Assembly (NCBI GenBank): GCA_900696515.1
Contig: CAADGK010000137.1
Coordinates: forward strand, 1-52,038
DNA length: 52,038 nt
Source: an uncultured Nitrosospira sp.
Lineage (GTDB): Bacteria > Nitrospirota > Nitrospiria > Nitrospirales > Nitrospiraceae
Direction: 5' to 3'
This document shows positions 23,743 to 30,822 of the stretch, in pieces; the first letter of the stretch is position 1; each line of letters starts with the position of its first letter. The position numbers and the translations under genes are program-made. Below the pieces are notes generated by a model. That model was not told where the DNA came from, did not search any database, and saw nothing but the letters and a program-made list of their open reading frames with translations.

Positions 23743-23762
23743 CAAGGATTTACAAGGACTTA
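23743..23762. repeat. Tandem decamers near attL
   Basis: CAAGGATTTA and CAAGGACTTA lie directly in tandem about 60 bp inside attL. Short direct repeats in this position often are integrase arm-type sites. I could not find a matching pair at the right end, which is occupied by the integrase gene. Confidence 0.35.
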
Positions 23763-23783
23763 CATAACACGTGTCCGATATAG

Positions 23784-24173
23784 GATAACCGTCGCCTCCG
23801 TCGTTCTCCGCCTCCCCATCGTCACCACAGGTCCCCATTGGCGAGCACAACCTCAATGTCATCAGTCCATGATGATCAGGCTCCTGCCGAAATCTTCCTT
23901 CTGGTGAAAGGTGCTGACGACAGCTCAGAGACCATCGCGCTGTACGACGGCATTGCCCGCCTAATGAGTATCGCCCTGCAATACGGTGCATCCCTCGAAA
24001 AGGTCGGTGGTCTCCTCACAGGCGCCCAATTTGCCCCATGCTGGCCAGTCTCTGGCTTCTATCTGGTTCAGGGTCGAATATGCTCAGCGGGTGCTTGTGT
24101 GTCCGCACGGTATCTCCCTGCTGCTAGTGGAGGAGTTCGTACTCAATGGCGTGAAGCAACTCGGGAAGGTTGA
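23784..24173 (+). pseudogene. TSCPD-domain (ribonucleotide-reductase-like) remnant, probably frameshifted
   Basis: From 23856 the frame reads PAEIFLLVKGADDSSETIAL, then IARLMSIALQYGASLEKV and GAQFAPCWPVSG. This is the pattern of the TSCPD domain at the end of B12-dependent ribonucleotide reductases and of free-standing phage homologues. Just before it, the expected IGEHNLNVI is in another frame (around 23836-23865). After PVSG the expected continuation is lost. I infer a gene broken by at least one frameshift. The 3' end overlaps the receiver gene on the other strand. Confidence 0.4.
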
Positions 24174-24486
24174 GTGGCTTTACGAAAGTTTGCCGTGCCC
24201 CAAGGAGTCGGGCCGTCTGTAGCTTCCCTGCCGAGTGGCCACTCATGGCAATGACTTTGACATCCAAGAACGTGCGGGTCAGTTCCAAGATCAGGTCCAA
24301 ACCGTCCATTTCAGGCATCTCTAGGTCCGTGAGGACCAGATCGACGGGCTGGGCGTGGAACTGGGCGAGCCCTTGTCGGCCATCCACCGCCTGATAGACC
24401 TGGTACCCAGCCTCTTCGAGAACCTGCGCCAGGAGCTTACGGACGGATGCCTGATCCTCAATGACCAGGATCGTGGATGGCTTCAT
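24124..24486 (-). CDS. Single-domain response regulator in the element
   Basis: The 120-residue receiver has AAAGGA upstream of its ATG. It shows VIEDQAS, the phospho-acceptor Asp in LTDLEMPEMDG and Lys in FVKPLN; the usual second acidic pocket residue is Gln (EDQ). MSGHSA replaces the common MTA. There is no output domain. It heads a minus-strand group with a zinc-ribbon and a PilZ protein at the left end of the element. A sensor kinase is not present in the element, so it probably uses a host kinase. Confidence 0.85.
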   Translation of the reverse strand: MKPSTILVIEDQASVRKLLAQVLEEAGYQVYQAVDGRQGLAQFHAQPVDLVLTDLEMPEMDGLDLILELTRTFLDVKVIAMSGHSAGKLQTARLLGARQTFVKPLNLPELLHAIEYELLH

Positions 24487-24534
24487 GACCGTGTTCCTTT
24501 CGTGCTCGAAAAGCTGTGCAGTGGGAGTTCACCG

Positions 24535-24774
24535 CTAGGCTGCCAGTGGTTCCTGTTCCGAATCCCAGGACAGATCTAAGGCTTCTGACAGTGCGACTGT
24601 CTGGGAGAGAGCCACTGGCCGCAGGTAGGCTTGGTGGTGTTGCTGGATCACCGCATCATGTCGATGGCCACAATTGACACAACGAGAGCTGAGGCTCCAC
24701 ATCTCGCCATACGCTGCTTCCATGTCGATTATCTGCTCTTCCAGCATCAACCCTTGGCATCGTGTACAGGTCAT
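24535..24774 (-). CDS. Small zinc-ribbon protein
   Basis: The ATG at 24774 follows GGAGGGCG, giving 79 residues. CTRC (residues 3-6) and CVNC with GHRHD (about 32-40) form a treble-clef-like zinc ribbon. The second half is a short helix-rich tail (VALSQTVALSEALDL). Such proteins are usually regulatory or nucleic-acid binding. It lies between the receiver and PilZ genes on the same strand, so a joint signalling role is plausible but inferred. Confidence 0.6.
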   Translation of the reverse strand: MTCTRCQGLMLEEQIIDMEAAYGEMWSLSSRCVNCGHRHDAVIQQHHQAYLRPVALSQTVALSEALDLSWDSEQEPLAA

Positions 24775-24797
24775 GGTCGCCCTCCTGTTTGCTGTGC

Positions 24798-25169
24798 TCA
24801 TCGCGTCTGGGATAACCGTATCAGGCCGTTGTAGCGTCTACGAGCCAGCAGCTCATCCAGCACCTGCTGGAGTCGCCCTCTCTCCCGCTCGTCAAGGTGG
24901 CCAAAGGCTAATCCACACTCCAATCCCTTAACCCATTTCACGGATGCTCGCTCGATGACCAGCGGCTTCAGGTCACTCGGCAGCGCAAGTCGTACGCTCA
25001 GAGACGTGCCCTCAATTACAGGAGCGTTGCTGAGGGCCTGACACCCGACCAAGGATAACTCCCGGACAATCCCTTGGCCGGTGACGGTCTGCCCTAGATA
25101 CATCATCGGAAAGTGTACAGCGAACCGTGAATAGATCCGGTGCACAAACCTCTTGTTCAGCGTGTGCAT
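24798..25169 (-). CDS. PilZ-domain protein
   Basis: The 123-residue protein starts with GGGAG upstream. An N-terminal HRIYSR (RxxxR) and LSLVGCQ in place of the (D/N)xSxxG motif define a PilZ domain, the receptor for cyclic-di-GMP. The loss of the acidic residue in the second motif may weaken binding. Basic C-terminal helix (RGRLQQVLDELLARRRY). It is the first gene of the minus-strand signalling group near attL. Confidence 0.75.
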   Translation of the reverse strand: MHTLNKRFVHRIYSRFAVHFPMMYLGQTVTGQGIVRELSLVGCQALSNAPVIEGTSLSVRLALPSDLKPLVIERASVKWVKGLECGLAFGHLDERERGRLQQVLDELLARRRYNGLIRLSQTR

Positions 25170-25745
25170 GGTGTGACTCCCTCACAGGTTTTTGGTGATC
25201 AGTGGCTGTCTGGGTGAAGCCTAGCGGTGCAGGAGGCTCAGCGAATTCCCCATTGGGGTTACTTCAGAAAAGGGGCGAGCAAGACCACGACCGGTCGTGA
25301 CCGTGATTCGAAGTCACAACCTGACGAGACGGGAGCCCCGAAAAACAAGAAAAATAAGGAGTCTGGCCATGCAGAGGAGTGAAAATCCTGGCAGGACAGT
25401 CGCAACCTGAATGGACAGGACTCCTCACTTGGATGAAATGTGCGAATAAGCGGTCAAGAATCTCTAAGTAAAACATCCGGCTAGGTCGTACACATCAAGG
25501 GCTCGCTCCAACCAGGGCAAGTCCTTGATGTTTTGGTGTGCACGTTAGGAGAAAAGCAACTCATTGAGCTGCCGTCTGGCCTAGCCCTTCAGGTAGAAAA
25601 AACTGTTAAGTCTATGTACGAGTGGAACTATGAGCTATGTTCGATGTAAGTAATATGTGGATGGTGGGCATGATAATTGATGCCTTGACGGTTAGGCACC
25701 TCAGTGTTACACGGATCGCTCTAAAAATCGACGGGAGGACACCCA
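25170..25745. other. Intergenic control stretch between PilZ and dCTP-deaminase operons
   Basis: There is no supported gene in these 576 bases. ACATCAAGG (25492-25500) and CCTTGATGT (25523-25531) form a 9-bp stem with a 22-base loop. Base composition drops to AT-rich after 25540. It is a divergent region and should hold promoters for both sides; I cannot assign one confidently. Confidence 0.4.
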
Positions 25746-26036
25746 ATGGATTTCAATAGAGATTACGTCTTTCTCAGAGTGCGTTTAGAACCAGGGATGT
25801 TTGACAACGAAGTTACAATCCTTCTTTCGACGGAAGGGCGCGAAATTAGTTCCGTCGTTTCAAAGGAGAATGTAACAATTGAGACGGAGCCAACGGCTCA
25901 CCGGCAGGGAAGTGGACTTTTGAAAGTCAGAGTAGTAAGCTCGGCAGAAGGTCGGCACTTAGTCGATCTCCCCAAGCCATCGTTTACATCTCAGCCACGG
26001 CTGAGCGTTTCCGATAGGGACTTAGTGGCATCTTGA
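25746..26036 (+). CDS. Unknown 96-residue protein, coupled to the dCTP deaminase gene
   Basis: The ATG at 25746 has GGGAGGA upstream. The product is predicted to be mostly beta (YVFLRVRLEPGMF, EVTILLSTEGREISS, SGLLKVRVVSSAEGRHLVDL), with no cysteines and no membrane segment. I do not recognise it. Its stop codon overlaps the TTG start of the dCTP-deaminase gene (TTGA at 26033-26036), so the two are co-translated and their products may act together. Confidence 0.65.
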   Translation: MDFNRDYVFLRVRLEPGMFDNEVTILLSTEGREISSVVSKENVTIETEPTAHRQGSGLLKVRVVSSAEGRHLVDLPKPSFTSQPRLSVSDRDLVAS

Positions 26037-26608
26037 TCCTCAGCGATCGCGCGATCCAAGAAGCGGTACGGGATAAGAAGCTCATCATTGATCCTGCTCC
26101 GCCTCCTGAACAGTACAACACCACGTCTGTGGACCTGCGGCTTGGCAGGATACTCAAAATTTGGGACAAGATTCCGCTTGGCCTTAGTTTCGTCGTAGAC
26201 TACGACGATGTCAAAATTCAGACGTTGTCAAAGTACGCCATCGACGCTCCATTGGATCATGATGGTTGCTTTACCCTAAAACCTCAACAATTCATGCTTG
26301 GGCAGACGCTAGAAAAGATTGGTCTCCCACTTGACTCACGGCTTGCAGCTAGGGTTGAGGGTCGAAGCAGCCTTGCTCGGCTCGGTGTGGTTGTTCATTT
26401 AACTGCTCCAACCATCCACGCTGACTTCGGTGGGACGGTTGGTTCGCCTATAACGCTCGAAATTTTTAACATGGGTCCCTTCCACATTAAGATTGAGCCT
26501 GGTGTCTCAAAGATTTGTCAGATCATCGTCGAGCGTGTTGAAGGCGCGCATGGTGGCGCCGCACCAAGTCAGTTTCGCGATCAACGAGACCCCTTAGGCC
26601 GCGGATAG
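26033..26608 (+). CDS. dcd: dCTP deaminase (dUTPase-fold)
   Basis: The product has 191 residues from a TTG start coupled to the preceding gene. MILSDRAIQ opens the protein; YNTTSVDLRLG, EGRSSLARLG, HLTAPTIHADFGG and PITLEIFNMGPF are the conserved blocks. Ser and Arg of GRSSLARLG and Glu of ITLE match the deaminase catalytic set. The C-terminus has the SKICQIIVERVEG block. The enzyme deaminates dCTP to dUTP for thymidylate synthesis. In an element with phage genes it could also alter nucleotide pools during phage growth; that is inference. Length is normal, so it lacks the extra domains of known large defence deaminases. Confidence 0.85.
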   Translation: MILSDRAIQEAVRDKKLIIDPAPPPEQYNTTSVDLRLGRILKIWDKIPLGLSFVVDYDDVKIQTLSKYAIDAPLDHDGCFTLKPQQFMLGQTLEKIGLPLDSRLAARVEGRSSLARLGVVVHLTAPTIHADFGGTVGSPITLEIFNMGPFHIKIEPGVSKICQIIVERVEGAHGGAAPSQFRDQRDPLGRG

Positions 26609-26705
26609 TGAGTGTAGTTCTTTCCTACGTCTCAAAGTCTTCCATTAGCTGACAGTAATCAGCCCCACCTCTCGCGACACCTCCAATACTTGTCGGCCGG
26701 CGAGC

Positions 26706-27590
26706 CTAGGCATGCTTCTCCTGGTACTTATCAGTAGATTTTTCAGTGTTTCCTGAATCAACCCGTGAGCCCTTGGCAATATCCTCATTGACGCTCCTCA
26801 CCTCCTGCATAATCTTTGCGGCTCGTTCAATGCTCTGTGTGTCTGATTCTTCGCCGCGCATCATGCGCTGCAACTCCTTCAAGAGCGCTGCTTCCAGCGG
26901 TTCAAGTATAAAGGCATACCCTGCAGTACCATGCTTTTCGACATATTCTCCGTAGTGAGGAAGCACGGCTAGAATAAGCTTGGAGACGTGGCTGTGATCC
27001 AGTATGTCGGAGGTCAATTGGGGCCCCATGCTTAGTAGATGAAGTTGCATCGTGCTATATCCAACGATCGCTTGATAGGCCGAGAATAATGCCCAGGCGA
27101 TCTCGGATACGAATGGTCGAGCTTTGTGCACATCGACCTTAGGAATGTTTTGTGAGTCGAGCTTTGGGGCAAGCTTTGAGAAAAAGGCTCTCATTTCTGG
27201 ATTTTCAGAGACTGATTCTAAGGCCTTTTCGAAGTTGATACTCCTCATCCACATCGTAGCTACCTTGAAGGGACCAAGGGTCTCAACACCCGCCCATAGT
27301 TGGTCAATTGCCTCAAGTCGCCGTTTGTCTAGTGCCGCTTGTCTGCTTACCATCCCGGACAGCGCCCCGCTTTGTAGAGCTGCTATTTGATTTTCTTTGG
27401 CTCGCAAATCTGCCTTGAAGGACTCCTCACTCTTGCGAAAATCTGTGCGAATACCTTCCAGCTTTTGGTCGAATTCATGTTGGACACTTGCCTGCAAGCG
27501 GGTAATGATCAAGTTCCTGCACAGCCAGGCTAGTGCCAGAATGGCGGCCATCGAAAAGGAGCTTGATAGAAACAGATCAGATAAGCTCAT
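26706..27590 (-). CDS. Membrane-anchored coiled-coil protein of unknown function
   Basis: The 294-residue protein has one N-terminal transmembrane helix (about 12-30), then a long charged coiled coil (about 32-75, EFDQKLEGIRTDFRKSEESFKADLRAKENQ). A helical domain (80-240) and a polar tail rich in Glu, Ser and Lys follow. No enzyme motif is seen. It is convergent with the dCTP deaminase gene and lies in AT-richer DNA, typical of element cargo. Single-helix anchors with cytoplasmic coiled coils occur in phage-defence effectors, but nothing here proves that role. Confidence 0.6.
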   Translation of the reverse strand: MSLSDLFLSSSFSMAAILALAWLCRNLIITRLQASVQHEFDQKLEGIRTDFRKSEESFKADLRAKENQIAALQSGALSGMVSRQAALDKRRLEAIDQLWAGVETLGPFKVATMWMRSINFEKALESVSENPEMRAFFSKLAPKLDSQNIPKVDVHKARPFVSEIAWALFSAYQAIVGYSTMQLHLLSMGPQLTSDILDHSHVSKLILAVLPHYGEYVEKHGTAGYAFILEPLEAALLKELQRMMRGEESDTQSIERAAKIMQEVRSVNEDIAKGSRVDSGNTEKSTDKYQEKHA

Positions 27591-27731
27591 GGAAGGAATA
27601 TAGACCAGGCTGTGTGAACTCCACTTTTCAGCCTATAAGCTCTGTCTTGGTCGAGTGCCAGATGCTGGATGTCGAGCATGAGCTGCTGACCGAGGCTTAA
27701 GGGCGTTCTCAGCTTTCTAGCTGACGGTCTT

Positions 27732-27902
27732 TCAGGCGCGCTTCTCCCGGTACTTCTTCAGCACATCCTTCAGTGCTTCCTCAATTAACTCGTTAAACCG
27801 ACGCCGTTGGCGTAGGGCAAGTACTCGGACCTCTGTGATGAGTTCCTGGTCAACTCGTGCCCCGATTTGCTGCCTGATAGGGTCTGATGATTTGGTTGGC
27901 AT
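27732..27902 (-). CDS. Ribbon-helix-helix regulator (minus arm of a divergent pair)
   Basis: From the ATG at 27902 the product has 56 residues: PIRQQIGARVDQELITEVRVLALRQ and RRFNELIEEALKDVLKKY give a beta strand and two helices of the RHH (Arc/CopG) fold. The frame is open to 27938, so the start is not certain. It lies 103 bp from a divergent RHH gene; a palindrome sits between them. I infer a repressor or antitoxin-like regulator; no toxin is evident next to it. Confidence 0.65.
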   Translation of the reverse strand: MPTKSSDPIRQQIGARVDQELITEVRVLALRQRRRFNELIEEALKDVLKKYREKRA

Positions 27903-27970
27903 GGCGGAAACCATAATGAAAGCGCTGATATGTGTCAAGTAACACCGGTTGACATTAAGTGGTGTAACAT

Positions 27971-27985
27971 GGTAACAGTGTTACC
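27971..27985. promoter_or_regulatory. 15-bp palindromic operator between divergent RHH genes
   Basis: GGTAACA-G-TGTTACC is a perfect palindrome with a one-base centre. Related half-sites (GTAACAC at 27940, GTGTAACA at 27962) precede it, and TTGACA at 27951 may be a -35 element. It lies just before the ribosome site of the plus-strand RHH gene, as expected for an autoregulated operator. Confidence 0.6.
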
Positions 27986-28005
27986 TAATGAAGGAGGTGA
28001 TCCAA

Positions 28006-28152
28006 GTGAGAATGAAAAGGCTCAACATTCAGTTACCTGCGCAGTTGAAGGCCAAATTGGATGCCTTGCGAAAGGAGGGGATTTCGGCCAGTGGATTTAT
28101 TCGCAATCTGCTTGAGCGGGAATTCAAGCGTCGAAAGGAATTGAGACCGTGA
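28006..28152 (+). CDS. Ribbon-helix-helix regulator (plus arm)
   Basis: AAGGAGGT (27991-27998) is seven bases from GTG at 28006; an ATG six bases later is an alternative start. The 48-residue product (MKRLNIQLPAQLKAKLDALRK and SASGFIRNLLEREFKRRKE) is a minimal Arc/CopG-type RHH protein: one strand for DNA contact and two helices. It is probably controlled by the palindrome that precedes it. Together with the divergent RHH gene it could set the element's on/off state. Confidence 0.75.
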   Translation: MRMKRLNIQLPAQLKAKLDALRKEGISASGFIRNLLEREFKRRKELRP

Positions 28153-28207
28153 GTGTGACGTATCTCTAGTGCACTGCTTTCGGTAAACTTTTACACCTGG
28201 AGGTCCT

Positions 28208-28426
28208 GTGAAAACCAAGACGACTACCGAAACTGAGGAAACCAAGCCGAGGCTGGCGTTACAGGCAAGAGTTCTCTCTCGCGATCGAGATGGACAGACC
28301 AGGGACGTGACTGATCAGAAACCATTCGGCCTCAAATGGGTTGCAGAAGATGGTGACCTCGCCCTGTACATTCTCGGGAACTGCAAGAATCGGTTGGATC
28401 TGCTGTTCATGGCTGCAGAAAGCTGA
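28208..28426 (+). CDS. Unknown 72-residue protein, possibly first half of a split gene
   Basis: The GTG start at 28208 follows GGAGGTCCT. A Lys/Thr/Glu-rich leader is followed by LALQARVLSRDRDGQTRD and a helical segment ending MAAES-TGA. The same frame remains open after this TGA and gives a protein-like sequence to 28621. The two parts may be one 137-codon gene with a nonsense mutation. I do not recognise it. Confidence 0.5.
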   Translation: MKTKTTTETEETKPRLALQARVLSRDRDGQTRDVTDQKPFGLKWVAEDGDLALYILGNCKNRLDLLFMAAES

Positions 28427-28447
28427 TCACATATCGATGCCGGCATT

Positions 28448-28621
28448 GTGCGACTCATTGTTGATGAATTAAGAAGTGAGTTTGACGACGGAAGCGAGCT
28501 CGTCACCTATGTTCGGCTCACTCATGAATTGTTCAGCAACTCCGATCCGATTGCTGAGCCAGAGATGACTGGTGCGCGAACGACCAGTCGTTCTCAAACC
28601 AGCACCCAGTCAGCATTATGA
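28448..28621 (+). CDS. Downstream half of the split ORF
   Basis: This is in the same frame as 28208-28426, from a possible GTG at 28448 with no ribosome site. It encodes VRLIVDELRSEFDDGSELVTY and a Ser/Thr-rich tail, 57 residues. It is either the continuation of the previous gene past an in-frame TGA or a separately translated partner. Confidence 0.4.
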   Translation: MRLIVDELRSEFDDGSELVTYVRLTHELFSNSDPIAEPEMTGARTTSRSQTSTQSAL

Positions 28622-28707
28622 AGAAGGCAGGGACACCACAGTGACCCGAACCGCTGATGAGCGACGACAGTCACGTCAGCCGTAATTGAGCAGAAAGGAC
28701 GGTGACC

Positions 28708-29067
28708 ATGGGTCGAACACGAATTGTGACGATACGGTTTGATCTCTCTGACAAATATGATGCCGCCACCTATCATGGCCTCGCGGAATCAGGGCGTCGC
28801 GCCTACCGCGGCGATCGAGGTATGCAGGCGAACTACCTGGTTTCTCTTGTACTAGGAGTGCGACCCTACATGGGGCTTCAGGAGGCTGGCCTCGCTGCAC
28901 CACCGCAAGTACTCCCTGATATTGACGAACGGTTATCTCACCTTCGGGCACGGTGTGAAGAATTAGAACGCCAGATCGCAAGTCGGCCGGTGCACCGACC
29001 GAGACCTGCACCCGTCCTTCGGCTCCTACCGAACTCCGATCGCAATAGTCCCTACAAAAGTGCCTGA
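28708..29067 (+). CDS. Unknown 119-residue protein with coiled coil
   Basis: The ATG at 28708 is eight bases after AAAGGA. The N-terminal part reads TRIVTIRFDLSDKYDAATY, resembling a beta strand followed by helices as in RHH-related or DUF-type plasmid proteins. A helix-rich coiled coil (IDERLSHLRARCEELERQIA, about 73-92) and a basic tail follow. It is 15 bp upstream of the replication-type gene and likely in its operon. Function unknown. Confidence 0.6.
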   Translation: MGRTRIVTIRFDLSDKYDAATYHGLAESGRRAYRGDRGMQANYLVSLVLGVRPYMGLQEAGLAAPPQVLPDIDERLSHLRARCEELERQIASRPVHRPRPAPVLRLLPNSDRNSPYKSA

Positions 29068-29082
29068 TCAAGAGAGGACCAG

Positions 29083-29616
29083 ATGCTAGACGATGCCGAA
29101 TTGAGGAAATCTTCGCGACCCGATGTGCCGAGGTATTACCGGGTGGCCTGTCACTTCTGGTCGGATGAGAAGGTTGCCACCTGGCCAGACTCGCAAAAGC
29201 TGTTCGCGTTGTACCTTCTGACGACGAAGCACCGCACGTTGGAAGGCTTTTTCGTGCTGCCGCCGCAATACATCGCGGCAGATATGGGCTGGCCACTCCG
29301 GCGAGTCAAGGACATGCTACTGAAACTAGAAGGAGATGGGTTCATACGATTCGATGAGAAGACGAGCCTGCTCCTTGTTCGAAATGCGCTCAGGTATCAG
29401 CAGCCGGACAGCAAGAACGTCCAGAAGGCGGTGATTGCGCGGGTCCGCAACCTGCCAGATAGCCCGGAGCTGATTAACGAGTTTCTCTCGCTGGCCAGAG
29501 TCCACTGTCTCCGGAGTGGGCTGTCACCGTTTGCACAAGGGTTTCCGGACTTGTTGGAACGGGAGTTCCGACCGGTGTCGAACGACCGTCAGGAGGTAGC
29601 TCGCAGAGTTGTCTGA
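29083..29616 (+). CDS. Phage replication initiator-type winged-helix protein (DnaT/RepO-like)
   Basis: The 177-residue product opens with a helical N-terminus and a winged-helix segment: YRVACHFWSDEKV, SQKLFALYLLTT, GFFVLPPQYIAADMGWPLRRVKDMLLKLEGDGFIRFDE. The last block is the classic winged helix of phage replication proteins O and DnaD/DnaT relatives, followed by a C-terminal helical region. These bind an origin and help load the host helicase. It is followed by an AT-rich repeat stretch that may be that origin. Confidence 0.65.
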   Translation: MLDDAELRKSSRPDVPRYYRVACHFWSDEKVATWPDSQKLFALYLLTTKHRTLEGFFVLPPQYIAADMGWPLRRVKDMLLKLEGDGFIRFDEKTSLLLVRNALRYQQPDSKNVQKAVIARVRNLPDSPELINEFLSLARVHCLRSGLSPFAQGFPDLLEREFRPVSNDRQEVARRVV

Positions 29617-29640
29617 ACACTCGTTCGACGAGCGTTCCGA

Positions 29641-29760
29641 CCGGCGTAGGAACTCTTAAATCTTAGATCTTTATCTTCTATCTGGAATCGGGAATCATTA
29701 ATCAGGAATCTTAAATCTGGGCTGTGAATGTTTGTGGATAGCGTGGATAGGCAGCAGGAT
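29641..29760. other. AT-rich repeat stretch, candidate replication origin
   Basis: Directly after the winged-helix replication gene come CTTAAATCTTAGATC, GGAATC repeats (29684-29710) and CTTAAATCTG, then TGTGGATAG (29733-29741, one base from a DnaA box) and CGTGGATAGG. Origins of phage and plasmid elements often sit next to their initiator gene. No iteron array is clear. Confidence 0.4.
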
Positions 29761-29876
29761 ATGGGGAATTGAGCCGGAGCGCTCTGATGAGGAGGCTGAC
29801 AAGTGGTTGTGGTGAAGTACTTGAATGCATCCGATCGGGCGGACCAACACGCGAACCTGAACAGGAGGACAACACG

Positions 29877-30233
29877 ATGGGAACAGCATTGACTGATACG
29901 GATAAGGCCAAGGCAGTCGCGCCACGCAAGAAGCGGGAAAAGATTGAGATCATGGAGGTGAACCCTCGAGAGGAATGGTTCAAACGAAGCAGAGATCAAT
30001 TCGGTCGGCTAGTGTGGTTTTTGCGCGTGGAGATGACAGGTCTCCGTCCTAGACGATTCGGCCCCTTCCCTAGCAAGCACAAGGGGCTTTTGTTCCTGGA
30101 CCATCTGCTGAACCAATTGGGTGATGGTTTTTCTGAGGCCACTGGTGACCTTGACCGTTACCAAGTCCGTCGACGTTGCTTTGGGATGCGGGCTGGTCAT
30201 TATCCCGTCGTGGAGGACGAGCTGTGCTCGTAG
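29877..30233 (+). CDS. Unknown basic protein of the replication-side operon
   Basis: The ATG at 29877 has AGGAGGAC upstream; an in-frame ATG at 29769 is not supported. The 118-residue product has a Lys/Arg-rich start (APRKKREKIEIME) and a globular remainder with FGRLVWFLRVEM and RRFGPFPSKHKGLLFLDHLL. No known motif is seen. It lies just beyond the origin-like stretch, on the same strand as the following small genes. Confidence 0.6.
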   Translation: MGTALTDTDKAKAVAPRKKREKIEIMEVNPREEWFKRSRDQFGRLVWFLRVEMTGLRPRRFGPFPSKHKGLLFLDHLLNQLGDGFSEATGDLDRYQVRRRCFGMRAGHYPVVEDELCS

Positions 30234-30299
30234 TGATCGCAAAGGTCGTGGTGCGCCTATGACAAACGGATGCTCTTCAGAACGATGGAGGAAACTCAC

Positions 30300-30539
30300 A
30301 TGATCAAACAAGTAAACGTGTGGACCTTGATTGGTGAACGTGAAGTGGACAGTATCGAACAGGCACTGAACGAGCTGGAATTGAGTCTGGTGACGGTAGA
30401 GGATGTCATCGAGCGGAATGTCGAAGGAGCGGGTGAGAGTTTCATTGGCGTCAATCTCGGCTTGTATGTCCAGCATACGAAGCGCCTTCTCATGCGCTGT
30501 CGGGACCTGATTCAGCCCCACGATGGAGCACAACCATGA
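30300..30539 (+). CDS. Unknown 79-residue protein
   Basis: The ATG at 30300 follows GGAGGAAAC. The helical, acidic product (IKQVNVWTLIGEREVDSIEQALNELELSL) ends with LMRCRDLIQP. It overlaps the next gene by four bases (ATGA), showing translational coupling. Function unknown; it is probably part of the element's small-protein operon. Confidence 0.55.
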   Translation: MIKQVNVWTLIGEREVDSIEQALNELELSLVTVEDVIERNVEGAGESFIGVNLGLYVQHTKRLLMRCRDLIQPHDGAQP

Positions 30540-30721
30540 AGCCTGGGACGAGGGTTAAACGCACGGATCAGCGGGAGCGAAACAGGGACCTGCTGGATGC
30601 CGTTGAAGGCATGCCGGGCCATCACAAGGCTGCCATGCTGGCCCGTATCATGAAGGACGTCGTCGCGGGTAAAATCACCGCGACAGAGGCAAATGAAATA
30701 AGAAAGGCGGTCAAGGTCTGA
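30536..30721 (+). CDS. Unknown 61-residue protein
   Basis: The start overlaps the previous stop (ATGA). A basic N-terminus (KPGTRVKRTDQRERNRD) is followed by HKAAMLARIMKDVVAGKITATEANEIRK, two helices with a turn. It could be a DNA-binding or excisionase-like accessory protein; the evidence is composition and size only. Confidence 0.5.
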   Translation: MKPGTRVKRTDQRERNRDLLDAVEGMPGHHKAAMLARIMKDVVAGKITATEANEIRKAVKV

Positions 30722-30822
30722 AATTTCGGAAGGGCTAAGCGTCGACTGATCCTCGACGTGATGGAGTCGTCCTCGCGGCTCCGGCCCTTCCTTCCCTACG
30801 CGAGGCCTCACGAGGAGGGGAT

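Noticed and set aside
25264-25476. Minus-strand ORF of 70 codons
   Set aside because: Low-complexity, no ribosome site, lies in a likely regulatory gap.
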